DNA of 5,151 bases, from the NCBI GenBank assembly GCA_964522605.1, contig CAZFWV010000448.1, positions 1-5,151 of the forward strand, written 5' to 3'. The notes under the pieces are model-generated. The model was not told the DNA's origin. It did no database searches and worked only from the letters and a program-made list of their open reading frames with translations. Positions 1-5,151 of this stretch are shown here, one piece after another (position 1 is the stretch's first letter; each line of letters begins with the position of its first letter). Source of the stretch: CAVZLD01 sp964522605. Lineage in GTDB: Bacteria; Planctomycetota; Planctomycetia; Pirellulales; Pirellulaceae. A program made the translations under genes and the position numbers.

Positions 1-488
1 AACACGCCCCACTTCTGAACGCGCTGGCGAAGCAGGCCTTCCGGCTGGAATCCCCAGCGACTCAACACGTGCGCGGAAGCCGGATTCCTGACCATGTGAT
101 GGGCTTGCAGGCGATTCAATTGCCGGGTCGAAAAAGCCTCTTCGATGACCGCTCCCCCTGCCTCCGACGCAATGCCCTGACCCCAGAACGGACGCCCGAC
201 CCAGAAACTCAATTCGCCGATCGCATGTTCCACGTTGATATCGACGATACTGAACGAGCCGACGAGTTGATCGTCCGTTCGCTGGCAAATGGCGAACGCC
301 AGCTGATTTGCATGAAGCTTTGTATGTTCCGTGATCCAGTCGATTGCCTGCTCGAGCCCGAACGGGTGCGGGACCGAAATCATCGTGTCCGCGATCGCAC
401 GGTCACCGCCGAGTTCCGCAAGCCGGGGAGCATCGGAAGGACGAAAGGGACGTAGACGCAACCGACGCGTGGTAAGACACTCGCTCAT
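1..488 (-). CDS. GNAT-family N-acetyltransferase, RimJ/RimL type (3' end cut off by window)
   Basis: Reading the minus strand from the ATG at 488-486 gives 162 uninterrupted codons to the window edge. The family transfers an acetyl group from acetyl-CoA to an amine, often a protein N-terminus or a small molecule; the substrate cannot be told here. Visible hallmarks are the opening LTTRRLRLRPFRPSDA (residues 5-20), the beta-strand ELSFWVG (92-98), and the acetyl-CoA pyrophosphate loop RPFWGQGIAS (99-108) with the R-x3-G-x-G-x-A pattern. The usual late segment follows: NRLQAHHMVRNPASAHVLSRWGF (125-147 region), in which the Asn-Pro-Ala-Ser helix and the Gly-Phe pair are typical. Family members are usually about 170-190 residues, so only some 10-30 residues are missing. 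An in-frame ATG lies two codons upstream (494-492); the Shine-Dalgarno signal is weak for both (AGAGG is too distant). It is transcribed away from the plus-strand genes. Family assignment is firm, specific function unknown. Confidence 0.9.
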   Translation of the reverse strand, partial: MSECLTTRRLRLRPFRPSDAPRLAELGGDRAIADTMISVPHPFGLEQAIDWITEHTKLHANQLAFAICQRTDDQLVGSFSIVDINVEHAIGELSFWVGRPFWGQGIASEAGGAVIEEAFSTRQLNRLQAHHMVRNPASAHVLSRWGFQPEGLLRQRVQKWGV

Positions 489-931
489 GAGCATCCATTC
501 TACCGGCTGCCTCTAGAGAAAAGCAGTTGGGAGATCCGCCGAAATTGCCCCTTCCTCGCCGCTTTCCACTCGCCAATTCGGAATCTGCCTTCCCCTCAAC
601 AATCGGAACTCCTTGTTCGTCACTCTCCGGCTCATCCGCCCCCAGGTCGTCCAACAAGGACTTCAACCCCCACCGCTCTCCGGCTGACTTTTCCGACGGC
701 AGCCCCAACCGGCACCGGCGACTCCGCCGGCCGAGTTCTGCCACGCTCGTGGGCTGGGCGGGGGTGGCGACTTGAGACAAATCGGCCTACAGGGACCTGC
801 GCACAATCTCCCGATTCTCCGATTGACGTTTTGGACCCCAGCCCAAATCAGCAGAACCAGACACGCACCACCTCGCCCCTCGCGCGAGTGAGCGTCGACG
901 GGGGAAACTAAGTAATTTCTTCGACCTGACC
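489..931. other. Intergenic region with no supported gene
   Basis: This stretch of about 440 bases lies between the start of the acetyltransferase (minus) and the promoter-like sequence at 932. ORFs exist on both strands, but none has a credible start, ribosome site or recognisable protein. The longest one here (minus strand, TTG at 780 to a stop at 403) overlaps the acetyltransferase by 86 bases in another frame. The only structure I see is a GC-rich patch at about 871-904 centred on the perfect palindrome CTCGCGCGAG (879-888). No convincing promoter for the acetyltransferase is visible: TAGAAT on the minus strand lies almost against its start codon and lacks a good -35 partner. The region may hold its 5' leader and regulatory DNA. 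Confidence 0.5.
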
Positions 932-959
932 TTGCAACGGATTCCAGTGGTCCTATGAT
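932..959 (+). promoter_or_regulatory. Possible sigma70-type promoter
   Basis: TTGCAA (932-937) is separated by 16 bases from TATGAT (954-959), which matches the TATAAT consensus at five of six positions. Initiation would fall near 966-968, about 36 bases before the ATG at 1004 and about 10 before an ATG at 978. Position and orientation fit transcription of the 1004-1399 ORF. The -35 box is only a partial match, and such boxes occur by chance, so this is tentative. Confidence 0.35.
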
Positions 960-1003
960 TTGCGCTAGGAACTCGGAATGAGAGGGGCCGGCGCGCTCCC
1001 CAT

Positions 1004-1399
1004 ATGTTGACCATCAACGCGATTCTGCTGACGGTGCTGTGCCTCGCGAGTGGCCCTCCCCGCACTGCGAACGGTGAAAACGTTGTTCTCTCGGTACGAA
1101 ATCGAGCGACCAACGGAAGCGACCTTTACTCGGGTGCGGAAGCACCCCGCTGGGCTGCCAGCCATACGTGGGGTGCCGAGATCCTCCCCATGGCGATCGT
1201 GTGGGGGGAGGAGACGCTGAGCGGACGTCCGCCAGAGATGCGCCTGCGGAATCTTCGCTTCATGTCTAAGGGGATTCCGCGAGTTCCCGACGATGCAGCC
1301 CCATTCCGGCCGAATCGTCGATCATCCATCCTGAATTGGGTGCCTTCCTTCGAGTCCACCGCCGACTTTTCGACGCTCTTGGGACGGTTTCAGATCTAG
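1004..1399 (+). CDS. Hypothetical protein, possibly secreted
   Basis: The 131-codon ORF runs from ATG 1004 to TAG 1397-1399. I do not recognise the family. The N-terminus has a hydrophobic run, NAILLTVLCLAS (residues 5-16), followed by a short polar stretch ending in TANG (22-25), resembling a signal peptide with possible cleavage near residues 23-25. The n-region lacks a positive charge, which weakens this. The rest is soluble-looking, rich in Arg, Pro and Trp, with no repeated motif or obvious catalytic pattern. The in-frame stop at 956-958 limits the start, and 1004 is the first ATG in this frame. The nearest purine-rich sequence (GAGAGGGG, 980-987) is about 16 bases away, too far to be a good ribosome site. 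A candidate promoter at 932-959 supports expression. A tiny ORF (978-1010) overlaps its start. It is separated by 170 bases from the next plus-strand ORF, so it is probably not part of the exporter transcription unit. It could be a chance ORF. Confidence 0.45.
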   Translation: MLTINAILLTVLCLASGPPRTANGENVVLSVRNRATNGSDLYSGAEAPRWAASHTWGAEILPMAIVWGEETLSGRPPEMRLRNLRFMSKGIPRVPDDAAPFRPNRRSSILNWVPSFESTADFSTLLGRFQI

Positions 1400-1502
1400 G
1401 CCTCCCTCCACAGTTGTTTGTTGGCCCGTGACGGTGCGCGATTGGTCGGCGCGTCGCATCGGATGTCGTGCAGATATGAAGTTCTCGTTCTGCCGGAGTT
1501 TA

Positions 1503-1547
1503 CGAACAGAATTCACTCCACCTCCCGAGGATATCGCGTTCTGTTCG
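1503..1547 (+). promoter_or_regulatory. 9-bp inverted repeat upstream of the exporter leader
   Basis: CGAACAGAA (1503-1511) is the exact reverse complement of TTCTGTTCG (1539-1547), with 27 bases between the arms. The repeat ends 5 bases before the AAGGAGG ribosome site at 1553. There is no T-tract after the second arm, so it does not look like an intrinsic terminator for the preceding ORF. It could be an operator with two half-sites or an RNA hairpin in the leader of the exporter operon. Perfect 9-bp arms are seen directly; any role is inferred. Confidence 0.4.
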
Positions 1548-1552
1548 GACTG

Positions 1553-1564
1553 AAGGAGGAGAGG
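1553..1564 (+). promoter_or_regulatory. Strong Shine-Dalgarno sequence for the 1570 start
   Basis: AAGGAGG (1553-1559) sits 10 bases before the ATG at 1570, and an overlapping GGAGAGG (1558-1564) sits 5 bases before it. This is the best match to the 16S anti-Shine-Dalgarno in the window, clearly better than the GGAG in front of the exporter itself, and is the main reason for believing the short ORF at 1570 is translated. Confidence 0.55.
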
Positions 1565-1569
1565 TAACC

Positions 1570-1722
1570 ATGGATCAGACGGAGAGTACGGATCGGCACG
1601 GACAGATCCGTGGATATCCGTCTTGTCCGTTCGATCCGCGGTTCCTCCTCTCGATCTTCGGTGTCGCTGGACTTGTGCGTCACAGTGAGCTCGGTGGGGA
1701 AGTGTTTTGTGATTTTGGATGA
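1570..1722 (+). CDS. Short ORF, 50 residues, candidate leader or small protein
   Basis: ATG at 1570 follows a very good ribosome site (AAGGAGG, 10-base spacing) and reads 50 codons to TGA at 1720-1722. The product begins MDQTESTDRH and contains one short hydrophobic stretch, RFLLSIFGVAGLV (residues 24-36), just long enough to hint at membrane association, and two cysteines (19 and 47). I recognise no family. It is in the same frame as the exporter gene: only the TGA at 1720 and 36 further codons separate it from the exporter ATG. Its stop overlaps the ATG of the next short ORF as ATGA, so translation could pass down the chain. The codons also contain a long imperfect stem-loop (1589-1638). 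It may be a genuine small protein, a regulatory leader peptide, or a decayed N-terminal extension of the exporter. Only the start signal and the overlap support it. Confidence 0.4.
   Translation: MDQTESTDRHGQIRGYPSCPFDPRFLLSIFGVAGLVRHSELGGEVFCDFG
1589..1638 (+). promoter_or_regulatory. Imperfect long stem-loop within the 1570 ORF
   Basis: CGGATCG (1589-1595) and ACGGACA (1598-1604) pair with CGATCCG (1632-1638) and TGTCCGT (1624-1630), giving 14 Watson-Crick pairs interrupted by a 2x1 internal loop and closed by 19 bases. The closing part contains the palindrome GGATATCC (1612-1619). A compact alternative hairpin, CACGGA-CAGA-TCCGTG (1597-1612), uses one of the same arms. The complementarity is direct observation; folding in the cell and a regulatory role are inferred. 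Confidence 0.45.
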
Positions 1723-1826
1723 ACCAGCAACTCAAAAACTGCACAACCGCATCGGGCGAGTCCAGTCTGCCCGTCACGCGACGACGGCGGTTTACGGCTG
1801 GGATTCTCTTTTTTGGGCGGAGCTAA
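1719..1826 (+). CDS. Short ORF, 35 residues, translationally coupled link to the exporter
   Basis: The ATG at 1719 overlaps the TGA of the preceding ORF (ATGA) and reads 35 codons to TAA at 1824-1826, four bases before the exporter ATG at 1831. The product starts MNQQLKNCTT, has an Arg4 cluster at residues 21-24 and ends with AGILFFGRS. I recognise no family. There is no independent ribosome site, so it would depend on ribosomes terminating at 1720. Its last codons contain the GGAG (1819-1822) that serves the exporter, so ribosomes finishing here would be placed to re-initiate at 1831. Its value may lie in the act of translation rather than in the peptide. A chance ORF of this size is quite possible. 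Confidence 0.3.
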   Translation: MNQQLKNCTTASGESSLPVTRRRRFTAGILFFGRS

Positions 1827-1830
1827 GTGG

Positions 1831-4800
1831 ATGCGGAACTCGTTCTTTGGTCGGTATGCGCTGTGGATTCTTGTCATCATTTGGTTCTTTGTTCCGTTTG
1901 CGCTGCGAGGAGCGCGCGTTGCCGTTTCGCAGATGAAGAACGAAGTCAAGGATTGGCTGCCGGCCAGTTTCGAGGAGACGGCGCAGATGGATTGGTTCTG
2001 GCGCCATTTTTCGGGCGAGCGGTTCGTCGTCGTCAGTTGGGAAGGTTGTACGGCCACGGACGAGTCGTTTCGGCTGCTCCAGGCGAAACTCCGGCCCGAG
2101 GTGCCTCCTTCGCAGCATCCCGATCCGCCGTCCGACGAGGAACCCGAATCTGATTCGCTCGGAGTCAATTCGACCGACTCGGAGGTCGCGGCCCCAGTCT
2201 CGAGTGCCACACTCGCTTCGGAGTCGCTCGAACGACCACCCGGATTTCTGGGAGACCGGCTAGGACTGTTTTCCAGTGAAGAGGATTTCTTGAACTGGGG
2301 TGGTCGGCAGGAGAAGTGGCTCCGCGGTGCCCAGGACGAATGGTACTTCATCACTCCCACCGGTGAACTCTACCAATGGGGCGTTCGGGATGCGCCATTG
2401 GCTTCGCTGCTAAGTCGAATTTGGCGCGCGCTGACCGGTACGGTGGTGCAAGGTGAGTTGGTCGCGGATTTGGGACCACTGGATGGACCGTGGTACTACC
2501 AGCAACCTCGTCGTCTGAACGCGCAATTTTTCAAGTCGGTCACAACAGGCCCTGGCGCGCTGGCGGCCCTCACGGGTGAGGGCGGTGTGCTTCAGGATGA
2601 TCCGGCGGAGGCGCAGCGCAGACTATCGGGACTGCTGTTTGGCGCCGACGAAAAGCAGACGTGCTTGTTGCTTACCTTGACGGATAACGGGACCTCGGAT
2701 TTTCACCGAGTCCTGGGGCGAGGCATGCTTGGACGCCCACGGGGCCGACTGCTCGTCCTTGCCGAGGAAGCAGGGATTTCGCCCGAGCAACTGAAGTTGG
2801 GTGGACCGCCGGTCGACAATCTGGCGATTGACGAGGAAGGTACGATCACGCTCGTCCGTCTGGTCACACTTTCCGGAATCCTCGGCTTCGTGTTGGCTTT
2901 TGCCTGTTTCCGCACGATCTCGGCCACGATGATCGTCTTCTTCGTCGGCGGCATCAGCGCCGTCATGAGTTTGGCGATTGTGCGCCTGTGTGGTTCGGGC
3001 GTCGACGCGATTCTGATGTCCATGCCTGCGCTCGTTTATGTGCTGGGAATCTCCGGGGCCGTTCATCTGATCAATTACTATCACGATGCGGTGGAGGAAC
3101 ACGGGTTACAGAACGCAGCCGGGCGCGCACTGCGACATGGGTGGAAACCCGCCGTGCTCTGTTCGACGACCACGGCCATGGGACTCGGGTCGTTATACGC
3201 CAGCGACATCATCCCGATTCGCAAGTTTGGTATCTTTTCTGCCGTCGGCGTCATGGCGACTCTGCTCGTCCTGTTCTCGTATCTCCCCGCGGCACTCGAG
3301 CTTTGGCCTCAACCACCGCGGAAACTGCGCCGCAATCGGACGCCATCGCGATTCGAACGGAACATGGATTCGTTTTGGGATTGGTTTGGAGGCGGGATTA
3401 TTCGCCACCATGGGGCAGTGGCGGCGCTCTGCATCTTCGTCATTGCGACATTAGGTTTCGGAGTCACACGGATTCAGACTTCGATCAACCTGCTCAAACT
3501 GTTCGATCCCCAGGCGAAGATCCTGAACGATTACGCGTGGCTCGAGCAGCATCTCGGAAGGCTGGTTCCGATGGAAGTTGTGGTGCGGTTTCCTGCGACA
3601 TCGCTGTCGCCACGACTTTCAACGACGGATGACGAACAGCCGCGTTCGCTTGCCGCGACGAGTCGTCAATTGACCTTCCTGGATCGGATGGATCTTGTGG
3701 CCCAGGTCGAAGAGACGGTCCAGCGAGAATTCGGAGCTCAAGGACGAGATGTCGCGGGGAATTCCCTCTCCGCCCTGACGTTCGCTCCGGTTTTGCCTCC
3801 CGTGCGGGGGAGTACCTTGGCGTTTGCTCGTCGCGGGGCGACGAACGCGCGACTCGAAGCCCATCGCGACGAGTTTTTGCGGTCCGACTTTCTACGTGTG
3901 GACCCGACAGACCAGTCGGAGCTGTGGCGGATCAGCCTGCGGATCGGCGCGCTGAAGAACGTGGATTATGGGCAGTTTGTCGGGCAATTGAAGCAGGCGA
4001 TCGAACCGGTTCTGGCGGCCCAACGGCAGCGCGAAACGATCTTGGAGACGATCGCCAGCCGGCGCTCCGACCACCGCTTTACAGGCGGCAGCGTTTGCGT
4101 ATTGGGCGTGCGTGCGTCTGACTTTGCCGAAGGCACCAGCGGAGCCTCGGAATCGGTGGAGTCGCGGGACATTGACGAAACGGGAATCTTTGTGCGGTCG
4201 TTGCGGCACCTGTTGATTGCGGCTCGGCTCCGCGTCGACTGTCATGACCCATCGCGACCCCAGTCGGCCGAAGTCCTAAAGCGCGGACTGAACGATTACG
4301 ATTGTGTTGTCCTGGTGCGCCCCCATCCCATTTACGAAACGGAAGACCTACGTAAGTCCGCCGTGAGTTGGTTCGATGCGCGTAACGATCTGCTTCCCGC
4401 CACCCAGTCAGAATCATCCTCGGGGGATCTTGCGACGACCGGCGTGCGGGCCATCTATACGGGAGTCGTCCCGATCGTCTACAAAGCGCAACGAACTCTG
4501 CTGAACAGCTTGATCGAGAGCACGTTCTGGTCATTCGTGACGATTACTCCCCTGATGATGATCCTGTCGCGCGGCGTCTTTGCCGGGATCGTCGCCATGC
4601 TGCCGAACGCACTTCCCGTGTTTGTGATTTTTGGCAGCATGGGATGGTTGGGCGTTCATGTCGATATCGGTTCGATGATGACGGCCAGCATTGCCCTTGG
4701 AGTTGCCGTCGATGATACGATCCATTTTCTGACGTGGTATCGCGAAGAACTGGTCAAGCAGCCCGACCGGCAGCACGCAATCCTGGCGGCCTATAAGCGA

Positions 4801-5145
4801 TGTGCGACGCCCACCTTTCAGGCGGCCCTGATCAGCGGATTGGGGCTTTCGATCTTTGCCTGCAGTACGTTCGAACCGACGCAGCGCTTTGGCTATCTGA
4901 TGCTGACGATCCTGTTGGCAGGTATGGTCGCCGAGTTGGTCTTTTTCCCCGCTCTTCTCGCCGGTCCAATGGGGGTCGTGTTCCGTGGTACTGGGGCAAA
5001 GCGTCTGGACGAGCGTCCCCGTCGGTCCGACAATCAACCGTACAAGATCGAGCAGGACGCGGTCGAATCGATTTCGGCGAGCGTTCCGCTGCCGACGAGT
5101 CACTTGACGGGCACGCATCGCACGGCTCGACGTTCCGTCCGATGA
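1831..5145 (+). CDS. MMPL/RND-family exporter, 12 predicted membrane segments
   Basis: The protein has about 1104 residues and the architecture of RND-superfamily transporters of the MMPL/Patched-like branch. These are inner-membrane proteins that use the proton-motive force to move lipids or other hydrophobic molecules. Hydrophobic segments (approximate) are: TM1 8-26; TM2-TM6 341-359, 364-385, 394-414, 438-458 and 467-489; TM7 527-546; TM8-TM12 893-912, 915-939, 946-964, 995-1013 and 1020-1045. Two large periplasmic loops (27-338 and 550-885) lie between TM1/TM2 and TM7/TM8, as the family requires. The motif GVAVDDTIHFLTWY (957-970) contains the Asp pair D961-D962 typical of the proton relay; the corresponding N-half site reads GISGAVHLINYY and lacks acids. 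Residues 88-137 form an acidic Ser/Pro-rich linker, and the C-terminal 55 or so residues are a basic cytoplasmic tail. ATG 1831 is preferred: GGAG (1819-1822) lies 8 bases upstream and TM1 then follows after a short basic N-terminus. TTG 1813 is a weaker alternative. The stop overlaps a following ATG. Substrate unknown. Confidence 0.93.
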   Translation: MRNSFFGRYALWILVIIWFFVPFALRGARVAVSQMKNEVKDWLPASFEETAQMDWFWRHFSGERFVVVSWEGCTATDESFRLLQAKLRPEVPPSQHPDPPSDEEPESDSLGVNSTDSEVAAPVSSATLASESLERPPGFLGDRLGLFSSEEDFLNWGGRQEKWLRGAQDEWYFITPTGELYQWGVRDAPLASLLSRIWRALTGTVVQGELVADLGPLDGPWYYQQPRRLNAQFFKSVTTGPGALAALTGEGGVLQDDPAEAQRRLSGLLFGADEKQTCLLLTLTDNGTSDFHRVLGRGMLGRPRGRLLVLAEEAGISPEQLKLGGPPVDNLAIDEEGTITLVRLVTLSGILGFVLAFACFRTISATMIVFFVGGISAVMSLAIVRLCGSGVDAILMSMPALVYVLGISGAVHLINYYHDAVEEHGLQNAAGRALRHGWKPAVLCSTTTAMGLGSLYASDIIPIRKFGIFSAVGVMATLLVLFSYLPAALELWPQPPRKLRRNRTPSRFERNMDSFWDWFGGGIIRHHGAVAALCIFVIATLGFGVTRIQTSINLLKLFDPQAKILNDYAWLEQHLGRLVPMEVVVRFPATSLSPRLSTTDDEQPRSLAATSRQLTFLDRMDLVAQVEETVQREFGAQGRDVAGNSLSALTFAPVLPPVRGSTLAFARRGATNARLEAHRDEFLRSDFLRVDPTDQSELWRISLRIGALKNVDYGQFVGQLKQAIEPVLAAQRQRETILETIASRRSDHRFTGGSVCVLGVRASDFAEGTSGASESVESRDIDETGIFVRSLRHLLIAARLRVDCHDPSRPQSAEVLKRGLNDYDCVVLVRPHPIYETEDLRKSAVSWFDARNDLLPATQSESSSGDLATTGVRAIYTGVVPIVYKAQRTLLNSLIESTFWSFVTITPLMMILSRGVFAGIVAMLPNALPVFVIFGSMGWLGVHVDIGSMMTASIALGVAVDDTIHFLTWYREELVKQPDRQHAILAAYKRCATPTFQAALISGLGLSIFACSTFEPTQRFGYLMLTILLAGMVAELVFFPALLAGPMGVVFRGTGAKRLDERPRRSDNQPYKIEQDAVESISASVPLPTSHLTGTHRTARRSVR

Positions 5146-5151
5146 TCGGTT
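5142..5151 (+). CDS. Possible start of a downstream gene (cut off by window)
   Basis: The exporter ends CGATGA, and the ATG at 5142-5144 overlaps its TGA (5143-5145) in the common 4-base ATGA arrangement. Only Met-Ile-Gly can be read before the window ends. No Shine-Dalgarno sequence is visible in the preceding 20 bases, so translation would rely on coupling to the exporter. With so little sequence this may be coincidence. Confidence 0.3.

Noticed and set aside
69..455. Plus-strand ORF of 128 codons
   Set aside because: It lies antisense within the acetyltransferase, whose family motifs are clear. The plus-strand product has no recognisable feature.
403..780. Minus-strand ORF of 125 codons starting at TTG 780
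   Set aside because: It overlaps the well-supported acetyltransferase by 86 bases in a different frame, has a TTG start with no ribosome site, and its product matches nothing I know. The part upstream of 490 has tolerable codon composition, so a decayed gene cannot be excluded.
1442..1478. Possible promoter TTGGTC ... GATATG before the exporter leader
   Set aside because: The spacing between the boxes is 25 bases, far outside 16-18, and the -10 match is poor. I found no convincing promoter for the exporter unit.
1322..1777. Minus-strand ORF of 151 codons
   Set aside because: It runs antisense across the end of the 1004 ORF and the whole leader region, with no ribosome site or recognisable protein. 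The plus-strand signals (AAGGAGG, ATGA overlap) are stronger.
1813..1830. TTG 1813 as the exporter start
   Set aside because: It adds six residues, has no ribosome site at a good distance, and competes with ATG 1831, which has GGAG at 8-base spacing and a normal short N-terminus before TM1.
1680..2360. Minus-strand ORF of 226 codons
   Set aside because: It is antisense to the exporter start. Its Ser-rich, low-complexity product mirrors the acidic linker codons, as expected of a shadow frame.
2988..3632. Plus-strand ORF of 214 codons in another frame of the exporter
   Set aside because: It lies wholly within the exporter coding sequence, and its Arg/Ser-rich product is typical of a shifted GC-rich frame.
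4531..5118. Minus-strand ORF of 195 codons
   Set aside because: It is antisense to the most conserved part of the exporter (the Asp-Asp motif and last membrane segments); its Arg/Gln/His-rich composition indicates a shadow.

Overview
The window looks like a stretch of chromosome from a moderately GC-rich bacterium with long, loosely packed intergenic DNA. The large two-domain RND/MMPL exporter with a planctomycete-like N-terminus suggests Planctomycetota. This assignment is an inference from protein style and layout; no rRNA, tRNA or marker gene is present to confirm it.

Layout. Positions 1-488 (minus strand) hold most of a GNAT-family N-acetyltransferase of the RimJ/RimL type, whose C-terminus runs off the left edge. 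Positions 489-931 contain no gene I can support. A sigma70-like promoter (932-959) precedes a 131-residue orphan ORF (1004-1399, plus) that starts with a signal-peptide-like segment. Positions 1400-1569 are non-coding but contain a 9-bp inverted repeat and the best Shine-Dalgarno sequence in the window. From 1570 on there is a tightly packed plus-strand series: a 50-codon ORF (1570-1722), a 35-codon ORF overlapping it by ATGA (1719-1826), the MMPL/RND exporter gene (1831-5145, about 1104 residues), and the start of another ORF overlapping the exporter stop by ATGA (5142 to the window end).

How it may work together. The exporter is the one large, clearly real gene on the plus strand. Its stop overlaps a following ATG, so it is probably not the last gene of its operon. 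The two short upstream ORFs and the foldable RNA around the first start codon have the geometry of a translationally coupled leader that could set exporter expression. That regulatory role is inference: the sequence shows only the spacing, the overlaps and the complementarity. The exporter carries the Asp-Asp proton-relay motif only in its C-terminal half and has an unusual alpha/beta-looking segment in its second periplasmic loop. I see no mobile element, CRISPR array, tRNA, rRNA or convincing intrinsic terminator.
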